Shown: positions 35,015-43,422 of the stretch, piece by piece
How the letters are laid out: every line of letters starts with the position of its first letter
Numbering within the stretch: the stretch's first letter is position 1
DNA from: a virus
Strand: one strand, 5' to 3'
IMG/VR virus record: IMGVR_UViG_3300027833_000015
Location: 62,001-126,000 of that record
Length of the DNA: 64,000 nt
The notes under the pieces: model-generated
Database searches by the model: none
Told to the model about the DNA's origin: nothing
The model's input: the letters and a program-made list of their open reading frames with translations, nothing else
Made by a program: the position numbers and the translations under genes

Positions 35015-35655
35015 AGTATCCTATAGGTCTCCCCGTAGTTATGTTTCGCTATGCATCCTGCTGTGGTCTGCATGGTGCTAAAATCATCTCTCGCCTCAAC
35101 TGGCCAAGGATAATACTCTTCGACAAAATCAAAGTTGCTATTGCATATGAATAGGTCTGTAGTTTGACCCAGAGTTTTCGCCTTCTCTATCAGAACCTTT
35201 GCTGCTTTAGGTTTTACGATATATGCGTGTGCTCCAGGAAGGTACTGTTTCGAGACGAGAGTATTGACACCAAGTATCGGAGGAGTAATAAACTTGCCAT
35301 AACTTGGTGCACCCAGAGATAGCACTCCTTTGAAGTTAAGCGTGGTCGGGAGAAAGTTTGTGAAGACAGCATCGTGTTCAAGAACAAAAACATCGACGTT
35401 TTGTTCTACAGAGTATTGCCAAAGTTTGTGATGTGAAAGGAAAGCAGAAAGGCATGGTTCTAATCGGGAATACACTTCCCTAAATCCGTTGGTCTCTATT
35501 CCGAGGTTTTTGGCGATAGAAAGTGGATCATCTTTCGGAGTGTACGCTGGTGAAACTTCTACTTCTACACCATATTTTTTACCAGACCGCACACACCTCT
35601 GTGCGACTTGTACCGACTCTTCCATTCCAGTGATCGTTATAACAAATGCTTTCAT
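35011..35655 (-). CDS. GT25-like glycosyltransferase
   Basis: The 214-aa product starts MKAFVITITGMEESVQVAQR, has LSAFLSHHKLWQYSVEQNVD then VFVLEHDAVF, and GAHAYIVKPKAAKVLIEKAK. This is the GT25 (LgtB/LpsA-type) plan. The acidic motif is EHD where most GT25 enzymes have EDD, as in the other two GT25-like proteins here. It likely transfers a hexose to a surface glycan. It heads the two-gene run to 34367. Confidence 0.7.
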   Translation of the reverse strand: MKAFVITITGMEESVQVAQRCVRSGKKYGVEVEVSPAYTPKDDPLSIAKNLGIETNGFREVYSRLEPCLSAFLSHHKLWQYSVEQNVDVFVLEHDAVFTNFLPTTLNFKGVLSLGAPSYGKFITPPILGVNTLVSKQYLPGAHAYIVKPKAAKVLIEKAKTLGQTTDLFICNSNFDFVEEYYPWPVEARDDFSTMQTTAGCIAKHNYGETYRIL

Positions 35656-35783
35656 AACTTATGTCTTTTCTTCGGTTTACAATTATATAGTTGTGCTGCT
35701 GTTGTCTGATTACACGGAGACAAACGGAGACCAATCATGGAACCCAATACGTTAAGAGGAATATACTTTCCTCTCCATGTGCC
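35656..35783. other. Intergenic region with inverted repeat
   Basis: This 128-base gap holds an inverted repeat AGAGGAA / TTCCTCT near 35756-35775 and, closer to the next gene, CTATATAA at about 35684-35691. No coding sequence or clear T-tract is seen, so termination is uncertain. Confidence 0.4.
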
Positions 35784-36512
35784 CTAGTTTGTTGTAGTAG
35801 AAATTATCTTCCTGGCATAAGTTGCATATGGATACAACACTTTTAGTTCGGGAAATAACTGTCGGCACATAACAGCATCATTTGGCCACATCCCTATGCG
35901 TTGAACTTCAGCAAGAAGTTTCTTTGCGAGTGCGGGTCTGATGAGATACGCACTGTTGCCAGCAAGTCCCATTGGAAAAGGTGGTTCTGTCGGTTCGTCG
36001 ATGATGGGTACTCGGTGAATCCCGTCCCCACACGCTGCGACTTTTGCATGGAACAATTGTCCCTTGCGAGTATTGCCCCTCGGGTCATTTAACCCGACAG
36101 CACCCCATTTTGTATCTTCCATGATAACAGATATATCTATATCACGGATGAATTCTGCATCGTGCTCGAGTACCATGATTGGTTCGTTGGACTCAGCACA
36201 TAATTTCCATAGACGGTAATGACTCAGCGCACACGCTACGACCTTGTTCTGGTCTGCTGCTTGGTAAGTCCTCTTGTGCAACCCAGTGTACAAGCAGTAT
36301 CCGTCATCTTCTGTTCGGGTTGGCCATGACCATGCTATCTGTTTCCCGAACACATCCTGTATATGTTTATATATGTCTATTGGTTGCGTTGCCTCAAATG
36401 TATTAAACTTGACTGCTTGGGCGATCCAACAATTTCCACTAGATTGCGTGGCGTGACTTCCCAGCAAAGATAGAGGATGGTCTGACATTGTTATGATGTG
36501 TGCGTTTATCAT
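35784..36512 (-). CDS. GT25-like glycosyltransferase
   Basis: The 242-aa product contains VVACALSHYRLWKLCAESNE, IMVLEHDAEFIRDID and GNSAYLIRPALAKKLLAEVQ, three landmarks of GT25. The opening MINAHIITMSDHPLSLLGSH also fits. EHD replaces the usual EDD. It abuts the next GT25-like gene with no gap. Three divergent copies side by side suggest duplication and specialisation on related sugars. Confidence 0.7.
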   Translation of the reverse strand: MINAHIITMSDHPLSLLGSHATQSSGNCWIAQAVKFNTFEATQPIDIYKHIQDVFGKQIAWSWPTRTEDDGYCLYTGLHKRTYQAADQNKVVACALSHYRLWKLCAESNEPIMVLEHDAEFIRDIDISVIMEDTKWGAVGLNDPRGNTRKGQLFHAKVAACGDGIHRVPIIDEPTEPPFPMGLAGNSAYLIRPALAKKLLAEVQRIGMWPNDAVMCRQLFPELKVLYPYATYARKIISTTTN

Positions 36513-37196
36513 TTAGAATCCGTGGGATGTCTTCAGGTTCTTGCTATTAAACTTCACGGGAGCAGGAGAAATATAATCCATACTCACGTTCATACTATTT
36601 ATGAAGAAATCAGACTGGTCGATTCCGTGAGTTTCTAATGCATCCAATAACCTTCTAGCACCTTTCGGTGTGAGCGCATACGCAGCAGTTCCAGGTGCCA
36701 TGTCGCTAAATTTAAAAACATTGTCTTTGTAATATTTTAGTGGGTACGATATCGGAAACTTTCCTGCGCCTACAGGAAATTCATATCCCAAGAATTGTCT
36801 CAGCGCGAGTGGACTTGGTGCTTTGAACACGTGGTCGCAGTTTAGCAGAAGATATTCCGAGAATTTGATTTTGGGTGGAGGAGACACGCATATAGAATCG
36901 TGTTCGAAGAAACACATTCTCTTCTTGCCTCCAGCGACTTCTTGCCAGAAGTTAATGTGGTTGGTGAAGCAACTCATCTTGGTGTCGAATATTGCTTTGT
37001 CCTGTTTCTTAAAACCATCCAGTCTACCATTGGGGACGGGAGGTTTGTTATAGTGTTCGCTTTGAGAAACTGTCTTCGGTGTTACACCTGCGTGGAGTTC
37101 AACGTCCCAACCGTGGGAAATAAAACTCTTCAGCGAGTCATTTGCTTGCTGAGTAGATTCTGCATGACCTTCGATGTATATGATACGACCTTTCAC
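36513..37196 (-). CDS. Divergent GT25-like glycosyltransferase
   Basis: The 227-aa product starts MKGRIIYIEGHAESTQQAND and has MSCFTNHINFWQEVAGGKKR then MCFFEHDSICV and GTAAYALTPKGARRLLDALE. The arrangement is that of the two GT25-like neighbours, more diverged; EHD again stands at the acidic site. It overlaps the upstream methyltransferase gene by 4 bases. Confidence 0.6.
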   Translation of the reverse strand: MKGRIIYIEGHAESTQQANDSLKSFISHGWDVELHAGVTPKTVSQSEHYNKPPVPNGRLDGFKKQDKAIFDTKMSCFTNHINFWQEVAGGKKRMCFFEHDSICVSPPPKIKFSEYLLLNCDHVFKAPSPLALRQFLGYEFPVGAGKFPISYPLKYYKDNVFKFSDMAPGTAAYALTPKGARRLLDALETHGIDQSDFFINSMNVSMDYISPAPVKFNSKNLKTSHGF

Positions 37197-37744
37197 TTTC
37201 GCACCACCACAGTGGACTTCATAAAATACAAAGACTTATCGACGCCAACCTGTTGCGCCATAGACAGGAACTGAGAACTGCTTCTATCGTTTGGGTGATC
37301 TATGGCATGCTTCACCATGTCTGCGTTTCCAGATCTATGCTTCAATAGGACTTCTTCGAACCCAGCATTTTCAGTCAGACAGAGAAGTCCTTCTGGGGTA
37401 AACCTAAAGAAGTCTCCTGGCCAGTCATGAACCTGATACATGAAAGGGGATGACGCGATGAGCATGCCACCTTTATTGAGAACTCGGTACGCTTCCTCTA
37501 CGCACAACCATGGTTTCTTGCAGTGTTCGAGAACCTGATTCATTATAACGCAATCGAAAGACTCGTCTTCGTACGGAAGATCATCTGCGCTGACTTCAGG
37601 GAATTGCGAGATAGTAACCTCATCAAACTTGGACAACCATTCTTTGGTCTGACCGCTGATCTCGAGGACGGAGTTGTTCGGGTATTGGTTGTTTTCGAGA
37701 AACGACCCAACAACCCGCATGTACTCGAGTCGAGTCGCTTTCAT
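37193..37744 (-). CDS. SAM-dependent methyltransferase (Methyltransf_11-like)
   Basis: Start at the ATG at 37744, overlapping the upstream stop as ATGA; 183 aa. It shows SVLEISGQTKEW (motif I position, degenerate in Gly), DDLPYEDESFDCVIMNQVLE (motif II) and AYRVLNKGGMLIASSPF (motif III), the class I methyltransferase order. The first motif lacks the full GxGxG, so SAM binding needs testing. Located in the glycan cassette, it probably methylates a sugar or lipid. Confidence 0.7.
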   Translation of the reverse strand: MKATRLEYMRVVGSFLENNQYPNNSVLEISGQTKEWLSKFDEVTISQFPEVSADDLPYEDESFDCVIMNQVLEHCKKPWLCVEEAYRVLNKGGMLIASSPFMYQVHDWPGDFFRFTPEGLLCLTENAGFEEVLLKHRSGNADMVKHAIDHPNDRSSSQFLSMAQQVGVDKSLYFMKSTVVVRK

Positions 37745-38322
37745 GCAATTCTCTCGATGACAGTACATCCACACTTTCCGAGAGGAAGATCAGCAACAAC
37801 CTTCCATGTGTTGGGTTGCACCTTTTCGATAAACTGGGTCACAACCATGAACAGTTCCCTGCCCTTTTGGTTCACGTCATGGAATGCAATCCTTTTTGAA
37901 ACACTGCTGGCGTGAAGCATGAGTTCGTTCATCAGATAAACTGGATCGTGTAGACTGTCGATGTGCAGAAAGTCGCAGGGAGTAACGGAAGCGGTGTCTG
38001 TTGAACTCATCTCAAGTAGCGTGACCGTCTTACCAGAAGACTCTGCATAATCGTCGACAAACTTCTGCACAGATTGCCGATACTTGTTGTATGAAATGTC
38101 AACACCGACAACTTCTTCTACGCCATCCAGCGCGAGGAACATGGCGAATGTACCGCCTTGCCATACGCCCAACTCTTTCACAACGGCACAACCAGTGGCA
38201 TACTCTGCGAGCATTTTGTCACGATCGTTTTCATATACGTTGTGGGACATACAGTGTTGTAGTCTGACTTCGAAGCAATCTTCGAGGGTCTTGCACTTTG
38301 AATAATCTAATGGTGCTGCCAT
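37741..38322 (-). CDS. SAM-dependent methyltransferase (Methyltransf_24-like)
   Basis: The 193-aa product has VVKELGVWQGGTFAMFLAL (motif I), VEEVVGVDISYNKY (acidic strand end) and CDFLHIDSLHDPVYLMNELM, then RIAFHDVNQKG. The HID...FHD arrangement is that of Methyltransf_24 and cephalosporin-hydroxylase-like enzymes often found in polysaccharide clusters. It is coupled to the second methyltransferase by ATGA. Confidence 0.7.
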   Translation of the reverse strand: MAAPLDYSKCKTLEDCFEVRLQHCMSHNVYENDRDKMLAEYATGCAVVKELGVWQGGTFAMFLALDGVEEVVGVDISYNKYRQSVQKFVDDYAESSGKTVTLLEMSSTDTASVTPCDFLHIDSLHDPVYLMNELMLHASSVSKRIAFHDVNQKGRELFMVVTQFIEKVQPNTWKVVADLPLGKCGCTVIERIA

Positions 38323-38330
38323 GGTAGTAC

Positions 38331-39116
38331 CTATATTTGACTCATTAATGTATCGACGTCTTCACCGCGATCAGGCAGTTTGTTCTTGAGGAAGAAGTGT
38401 ACGAAATATGCATTAACTATGCTTTTTTCAGTCACACCATTATATAGTGCGTTGAATTTCCACTCCATATCCTGCACCTGCAATGGGACTTTCTTCACCC
38501 ACCAGTTGAGCAGGGTCTGGTCGGTCGACCATTTCCACGCACCGTCACCGTCTACAAATCGTTTGAACTCGACTCGGTTCAAGAACTCTCGAGCGTTCTG
38601 TCCTTTGAAGTGTTTGACGATTGACTTGTTCATAACAATCATGCCCATGTTATAGAACTTCGCGCCAAGGGTGTTCCATTGCCAATCAACGTCAGACAAA
38701 TTGCTATACTGCATGCGCGAGTAGTTGTATATCTTCTGCGCGTACTCGGGTGTGATCGGCATTTCTCTTTCAGCACAAGCACCGAAGTCGTATGCATAAC
38801 TATCAAAGTGCTCGAAGATGTTTGGCGCGTCTGGACGAATGTAGATGTCTGCGTCGATTATCGCAATGTCGTCGAATCGATAGAAGTAATCGAATGCGTT
38901 TTCTTTTTCAAAGATGGGGAGATACCCACCGTATTTCTTGTAGGATTCAGTAGACCTATTCGTGGCGAATATGTCGGGGCATATCCGAAGGATAGGTTGA
39001 CGTTGTACGATGTGTTCGATGCCATACTTCTTGCAGTAGTTGGCAACAGAATCTATGCAGTGTTCGTAGAGTTTAGACTTTGGTCCAACCGCGACTTGAT
39101 ATATCATTTGCTTCAT
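38331..39116 (-). CDS. GT8-like glycosyltransferase
   Basis: The 261-aa product has the DxD site in YRFDDIAIIDADIYIRPDAP, an MGMIVMNKSIVKHFKG stretch and a WSTDQTLLNWWVKKVPLQVQ segment, all features of GT-A enzymes with a GT8-type layout. The start MKQMIYQVAVGPKSKLYEH gives the first Rossmann strand. Nine bases separate it from the carbamoyltransferase upstream. Confidence 0.65.
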   Translation of the reverse strand: MKQMIYQVAVGPKSKLYEHCIDSVANYCKKYGIEHIVQRQPILRICPDIFATNRSTESYKKYGGYLPIFEKENAFDYFYRFDDIAIIDADIYIRPDAPNIFEHFDSYAYDFGACAEREMPITPEYAQKIYNYSRMQYSNLSDVDWQWNTLGAKFYNMGMIVMNKSIVKHFKGQNAREFLNRVEFKRFVDGDGAWKWSTDQTLLNWWVKKVPLQVQDMEWKFNALYNGVTEKSIVNAYFVHFFLKNKLPDRGEDVDTLMSQI

Positions 39117-39125
39117 TTACTTCCC

Positions 39126-40664
39126 TCAAGATGTCCATACATTGACACCGTATCTCATAGTGAAATCTTTTGCATCGTGCTCATCGTTTACCATGGGCAT
39201 CCCGCGTATGTTCAGAGAAGTATTTAGCAACATCGGAACACCTGTCCTTTTGTAGTAGCATTCGATGACTTGACGAAAGACGGACTGACAATCCTTCGGG
39301 ACTAACTGTACCCTGCCTGTACCATCAACGTGGGTGACGGATTTATAGTCGTGCTTGGCAATTGCGCAGTATTGCATCCACTGATTCATCGGTCCAGAGA
39401 AATATTCTTCTGCGTGTTCCTCGAGTATAGCAGGAGCAAACGGACGAAACTCTTGTCTCCGTTTGATTCTATTCACAGTCCCTTGTACGTCATACCGCAC
39501 ATCTGCTATCAGGGATCGGTTGCCGTATGCGCGTGTGCTGAACTCTGCGCGACCGTTGGCGATACCACAGACTTTATTCTTCATCAGGTCATCAACAACT
39601 TTCTCTGGGTCAAGATCGCCTTCAATATTGTATCCCAGAAACGGACTCGTCCAGTTGAGTCGGTCAATGCCAGTGTCTTGCATCAACTTCCAACCTGCTG
39701 CTCCCAAAGAGGCACCGCCATCTCCAGGGTTCACGTCAACCCACACATCATCAAACAACTCTTGTACGCGAGTGTTCGCCACGATGTTTTGCGCAACGCC
39801 ACCAGAGTAACACAGGTGTGTGCCGTACTTTCTCGCTTCACGCATTATATCAAGGATCATTTCCTCAACTGCGTACTGTAGTGATGCTGCTGCATCTGGT
39901 ATACTTTTACATTCTCTAATCAGCATGCTGACAATGGCGCGGAGTGGTTGCAGTTTAAACGCATACATCCGCTGCCAGTCTATTTCTATTTTTTCTGTTG
40001 GATCTATGCCAACGGTGCATTCGAACATGTCATACACTTTCTCCCAATGAGTCGGTTCACCATAACTGGCGAGACCCATGACCACATACTCATCCTCATT
40101 TGCCTTGAGGTTCATTTCAGGAATTTCGGTAGTGAAGAATGCGTAGAGATATCCAATTGATTTCGGAAATGTCATTTGCCAGACAAGTTTGAGATCGGAG
40201 TTGTATATTGCAGCAGAACGATATTCTCCGACACCATCGATAACCACGGTGACGCAATCACTTCGCTTGAAGTGCTCGGGTCTGGTCATAAAGGCACCAC
40301 AACCGTGGGACATATGGTGTTCGTTGGAAACTACGTTGGTTATGCTTCGGTGAAAATTCCAAGGCATGGTCTGACTGAGGACTTCGCCTGTCCACTTGTG
40401 GTGTTCCTTAACGAAACCTCTCCTGAATTCCTCACGTTTCTCCCAATCATCATTGAGTACCACCCAAATATTTGGATCTAGGTCAGCAATGATTTCGGTT
40501 CCACAGGTATCGATCCACTGTTGGGTGGGAATTAACCAGTCGTGTTTTTTCTTCGTGTAGCGTTCAGAAAGCGAGGCAAATTCTATATTGCCCTTATCAT
40601 CTATGCATGTAACTCCTGCATCGTGTAGAGTAAATCCACCGACGCCCACATACTTCTTGCCCAT
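39126..40664 (-). CDS. NodU/CmcH-family O-carbamoyltransferase
   Basis: The 512-aa product has the Kae1-like N-domain (VGVGGFTLHDAGVTCI, NEHHMSHGCGAF, VTVVIDGVGEYRSAAIY, YSGGVAQNIVANTRV) and the C-terminal YrdC-like part (RAYGNRSLIADVR, FRPFAPAILEEHAEEYF, LLNTSLNIRGMPMVN). HHMSH and the DGVGE motif match metal and nucleotide sites. It transfers a carbamoyl group, probably from carbamoyl phosphate, to a hydroxyl of a sugar or, as in some phages, a modified base. The glycan context favours a sugar. It starts at the stop of the holin-like gene. Confidence 0.85.
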   Translation of the reverse strand: MGKKYVGVGGFTLHDAGVTCIDDKGNIEFASLSERYTKKKHDWLIPTQQWIDTCGTEIIADLDPNIWVVLNDDWEKREEFRRGFVKEHHKWTGEVLSQTMPWNFHRSITNVVSNEHHMSHGCGAFMTRPEHFKRSDCVTVVIDGVGEYRSAAIYNSDLKLVWQMTFPKSIGYLYAFFTTEIPEMNLKANEDEYVVMGLASYGEPTHWEKVYDMFECTVGIDPTEKIEIDWQRMYAFKLQPLRAIVSMLIRECKSIPDAAASLQYAVEEMILDIMREARKYGTHLCYSGGVAQNIVANTRVQELFDDVWVDVNPGDGGASLGAAGWKLMQDTGIDRLNWTSPFLGYNIEGDLDPEKVVDDLMKNKVCGIANGRAEFSTRAYGNRSLIADVRYDVQGTVNRIKRRQEFRPFAPAILEEHAEEYFSGPMNQWMQYCAIAKHDYKSVTHVDGTGRVQLVPKDCQSVFRQVIECYYKRTGVPMLLNTSLNIRGMPMVNDEHDAKDFTMRYGVNVWTS

Positions 40665-41035
40665 TACTTATCACCATCTCCGCTTGATCGAGTGTACAGA
40701 CCAAACCATGCTGCACCTGCTCCGACAACTGTACTTATAAGACCTGCTTGGGCGAGGTCTGGAGAGTCGAGTTCCATGAACCACATTGTAGAGAAGTATA
40801 ACAGAACCATATACACGGAGATGAATGCTCGCGGAAATAGACGCCATGCGTCGATAGTCTTTGCTGCGTGTACCCATTTCTGCCATGGGTTGATCGCATG
40901 TTCCATTTTCAGTTCGCGGATCTGATCTTTGAGATCGGAGTTCTCATGTAAGATCGCCATGAACCTGTCGAGGTCAACTTCGACCTCGTTGCGATCAAAG
41001 TCGCCATGGAAATGCTGTTTCTTATCAGGCACCAA
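40664..41035 (-). CDS. Putative holin
   Basis: The 123-aa product has a charged N-terminal 55 residues, then hydrophobic segments at about residues 68-88 (RAFISVYMVLLYFSTMWFME) and 94-114 (AQAGLISTVVGAGAAWFGLY), and a short charged tail. This two-helix plan and its 11-base overlap with a T4-type lysozyme gene fit a class II-like holin that frees the endolysin. The T4 holin T has a different, single-helix plan, so homology is not claimed. Confidence 0.65.
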   Translation of the reverse strand: MVPDKKQHFHGDFDRNEVEVDLDRFMAILHENSDLKDQIRELKMEHAINPWQKWVHAAKTIDAWRLFPRAFISVYMVLLYFSTMWFMELDSPDLAQAGLISTVVGAGAAWFGLYTRSSGDGDK

Positions 41036-41489
41036 GGTACTCCATTCGAATCATCAGGCGTTCTGCTCTCTGACCAACCTGCTTGTACCAGCGAGAGTCC
41101 CTTCCCTCTTTCCCTGCTTCGTTCCAGTCTTGTCGAGCGATTGCTGCGTTCATCTTCCTGAACTTTGACAACCGTGTGCGTCCGAGGTTGAACATCATGT
41201 TGACAAGTATTGCCTTTAGTTCACCGCTGAACTCCCACCACTCTGAACCATACAGCGCAGCACATTCCATCTCTGCTTCACCGATGTCATGATCGAAACA
41301 CTCATCAACCCTGTCTGCGTCGACGTCTGTTCCTGCTGGCCAGTTGTACTCTGGGTCTGTCTCAAGCACAAGGTGTCCGATACCAAACGTCTTGTGACCC
41401 AGCGAGTCGATGTATATCTCTTCAACTCTACCTTCGTCCCACTCAAGGTCTTGTCGGAGTTTTGTCATATTAATTGTTGGGCATGTCAT
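41025..41489 (-). CDS. T4-type lysozyme endolysin (GH24)
   Basis: The 154-aa product has the GH24 catalytic triad: Glu19 in WDEGRVEEIY, Asp28 in YIDSLGHKTFGIGH and Thr34. The 9- and 6-residue spacings equal those of T4 lysozyme (Glu11, Asp20, Thr26). RTRLSKFRKMNAAI and GKEGRDSRWYKQVGQRAERL complete the fold. It cuts glycan strands of peptidoglycan at lysis. The length is close to T4 lysozyme (164 aa), with no signal peptide, so a holin is needed. Confidence 0.9.
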   Translation of the reverse strand: MTCPTINMTKLRQDLEWDEGRVEEIYIDSLGHKTFGIGHLVLETDPEYNWPAGTDVDADRVDECFDHDIGEAEMECAALYGSEWWEFSGELKAILVNMMFNLGRTRLSKFRKMNAAIARQDWNEAGKEGRDSRWYKQVGQRAERLMIRMEYLGA

Positions 41490-42199
41490 TATTTCGATTC
41501 CTTTGCAAGCATCTCTTTCGTCATTATATAGTCACGAACGAAGTCCGACCGTATAATGTCCTGCCAACCAAACTCTACGATAGTGAAGTTCTTCATGACT
41601 TCGAGTATGCGTAGAAATTGATGTATACCGTTCTTGTCTCCCTGCTTGACAAAGTCAGACTGGTAGTAGTCACCTGCAAACATAATCCTTGAGTCTATAC
41701 CAATCCTTGTTACGACTGAGTCGAGTTCATGGAATGTTAAGTTCTGCATTTCGTCAACGACTATGATAGCATTGTCGAATGTTGTACCACGGATAAAGGA
41801 TGTAGAGTGAAACTCAATTATGCCTTGCTCGACCAATTGATTGTACGACCCACCCTGCCCGAACATATCGTTTGTTAGTGACATGTATGGAGTGATGAAT
41901 GGTAGGAGTTTCTCTTCTGCTGTTCCAGGGAGGAAACCTACTTCTCTTGTTGGTACCACTGATCGTATAATGTGAATCTTCTCCCAAGGAGTAGACTTAT
42001 CCATTACGTCTTGTAGAGCAAGGTACAATGCAGTGAACGTCTTACCTGTTCCTGCTGAACCACTCAGTACCAAATGGTCGCCTTCTTTCCATGCGTCCCT
42101 TGCCTTCTTTTGATTATCTGTTAGTGCTTCAAACGTACCAAGGTCTTCGATCTTTAACCTACGAGGAGAGTCGTGGCGATGTCTCTTTGTTGATTGCAT
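41489..42199 (-). CDS. phoH: PhoH-like ATPase
   Basis: The 236-aa product has Walker A GSAGTGKTFTALYLAL (about residues 47-54), IHIIRSVVPTREVGFLPGTA, and Walker B NAIIVVDEMQNLTFHELDSV, the standard PhoH core. PhoH-like genes are widespread in marine T4-like phages; the role in infection is not settled and may involve RNA or phosphate stress. It overlaps the lysozyme start by one base. Confidence 0.92.
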   Translation of the reverse strand: MQSTKRHRHDSPRRLKIEDLGTFEALTDNQKKARDAWKEGDHLVLSGSAGTGKTFTALYLALQDVMDKSTPWEKIHIIRSVVPTREVGFLPGTAEEKLLPFITPYMSLTNDMFGQGGSYNQLVEQGIIEFHSTSFIRGTTFDNAIIVVDEMQNLTFHELDSVVTRIGIDSRIMFAGDYYQSDFVKQGDKNGIHQFLRILEVMKNFTIVEFGWQDIIRSDFVRDYIMTKEMLAKESK

Positions 42200-42201
42200 T
42201 G

Positions 42202-42435
42202 TCAGACCTTTATTGTGTTGCCGCGACCAGAATACTTCTTGGTCTGTTTAAGAATATCCTTCCATCCATCAGAAGTTTGTTTGAGAGTACCACCAACATG
42301 TGTTACTAACATAGGGGATCTCTTGTGCAGTATTTCTACTTCACCTGTATCAATCTTTTCTTTTATAGAAGAATACGAACACAGAAGTTCCTTCTCTTCT
42401 CCAGTCTCTATAACTCGAACATCATACAATGGCAT
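42202..42435 (-). CDS. Small FmdB-like early protein lacking zinc cysteines
   Basis: The 77-aa product begins MPLYDVRVIETGEEKELLCS and continues SSIKEKIDTGEVEILHKRSP. The opening resembles FmdB-type zinc-ribbon proteins (MPxYxxxxxxTGE), but only one Cys is present, so the ribbon is lost or it belongs to a T4-like family with the same start. It directly precedes phoH (2-base gap) and follows the promoter at 42555-42582. Confidence 0.65.
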   Translation of the reverse strand: MPLYDVRVIETGEEKELLCSYSSIKEKIDTGEVEILHKRSPMLVTHVGGTLKQTSDGWKDILKQTKKYSGRGNTIKV

Positions 42436-42554
42436 TAAAACAACTCCGATTAAATTTAAAGGTACACCTATAGTTAGTACAAACGTTATCTGTAGTATAA
42501 GTATTAGTGTGTTGAGAAAGAGTAGAATGTAGCAGGAGGCAGACGATGTTCTTT

Positions 42555-42582
42555 ATTATAAGCATCTCGAGTGAGAAAGCAA
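42555..42582 (-). promoter_or_regulatory. Sigma70-type promoter for the phoH unit
   Basis: Minus strand TTGCTT (42582-42577), 16-base spacer, TATAAT (42560-42555). The following 119 bases to the ATG at 42435 hold no convincing gene and form a long leader. It lies right after the terminator at 42612-42665. Confidence 0.65.
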
Positions 42583-42611
42583 CACCTTTTGTAAATTATT
42601 TTAAAATAGAT

Positions 42612-42665
42612 AAAAAGAGGTGACGTAACCCTGTCCGAAGACAGGGCACGAGATGCGATCACCTC
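42612..42665 (-). terminator. Two-tier terminator with UUCG tetraloop
   Basis: On the minus strand an outer stem GAGGTGA / TCACCTC (42665-42659 with 42623-42617) encloses an inner 7-bp stem CCCTGTC-TTCG-GACAGGG (42646-42629). TTTTTA follows at 42616-42611. It starts at the base after the stop of the 59-aa gene. UUCG is an extra-stable loop. Confidence 0.8.
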
Positions 42666-42845
42666 CTAATTACTTATCCGATTAGATTGGAGTTCGAGTT
42701 CATTGATGTAGTCATCAAGGAATGCTCGTTTCTTTTCCACCTTATGGGCAAGTTCCTCCTTGCCCTTTCTCGTTAGTTTATGAACATAATTCGATAATTC
42801 TGCGCTATCCTTGCGCAAACGTTCAAGTTGGTTTGATGTTACCAT
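42666..42845 (-). CDS. Small helical protein, 59 aa
   Basis: ATG at 42845, TAG at 42666. The product (MVTSNQLERLRKDSAELSNY, then KLTRKGKEELAHKVEKKRAF) is charged and wholly helical by eye, with a heptad-like spread of Leu. It precedes a strong terminator, which supports it being the last gene of the unit including the 149-aa gene. No function recognised. Confidence 0.6.
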   Translation of the reverse strand: MVTSNQLERLRKDSAELSNYVHKLTRKGKEELAHKVEKKRAFLDDYINELELQSNRISN

Positions 42846-42882
42846 AGGCGACTCCGATCTTAAGATAAGTGTTAAGGACGTG

Positions 42883-43332
42883 TCATAACAAATTAGGGAT
42901 TGCCTCCTTCACTCTTTTTACTGTCAACCCTTTGCATGGAGTTTTCTTCGCGACCATGTCGACCAGAATTTCAGCATCTTTTGGGTGGACAGATTCTAGC
43001 ATGCCAATAAAGATAGACTCTCTGCGCATAGCATTCATTTGATCTGCTTTGAGTCCCTTGACAAAATATGTTAATTTCATGTTCTGCTTGTGCCAACTGG
43101 AAGGTGCAGTCTCAGCAACCGATGGAGTAAATGGGGGTCTACTATCGGGGAGAAGAAACTGTATCTTTTCGTCGAACACACAACGAACGTAATCTGCGAA
43201 TGAGGTGTATGTTGTAAGGTAGTATCTGATCAGTTCTACCTTCTTAGCAGGTTTGGTTTCACTGCTAATTGATTCAATTATTTCATACAGTTCAAATCTC
43301 TTTGACCTGCCTTGTTGTGTTTCGGTTATCAT
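42883..43332 (-). CDS. Conserved T4-like protein (DUF6433-type)
   Basis: The 149-aa product contains ELYEIIESISSETKPAKKVE, FDEKIQFLLPDSRPPFTP and FVKGLKADQMNAMRRESIFI then MLESVHPKDAEILVDMVAKK. I recognise this layout from a conserved family in marine T4-like phages (DUF6433). The end (KGLTVKRVKEAIPNLL) is also conserved. Its role is unknown; in relatives it tends to sit near replication genes. CCTATATAAAACTA lies 20-30 bases upstream. Confidence 0.75.
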   Translation of the reverse strand: MITETQQGRSKRFELYEIIESISSETKPAKKVELIRYYLTTYTSFADYVRCVFDEKIQFLLPDSRPPFTPSVAETAPSSWHKQNMKLTYFVKGLKADQMNAMRRESIFIGMLESVHPKDAEILVDMVAKKTPCKGLTVKRVKEAIPNLL

Positions 43333-43422
43333 AAAAGTTTCCTCATAGTTTTATATAGGACTGGCGGCACGGTTTTCGGTGAATCATATACGTCATTATA
43401 CCTATAGGTTTATCATTTCAAA
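43333..43422. promoter_or_regulatory. Intergenic region with CCTATATAA element
   Basis: The 90-base gap carries minus-strand CCTATATAAAACTATGAGG at about 43362-43344, ending 11 bases before the ATG at 43332. The same CCTATATAA core occurs before the zinc-ribbon gene and before nrdA. Confidence 0.4.

Noticed and set aside
42436-42560. Leader peptide starting ATGCTTATAATAAAG before phoH
   Set aside because: Its ATG overlaps the predicted -10 box, so it would not be transcribed from that promoter, and no ribosome-binding site is present.
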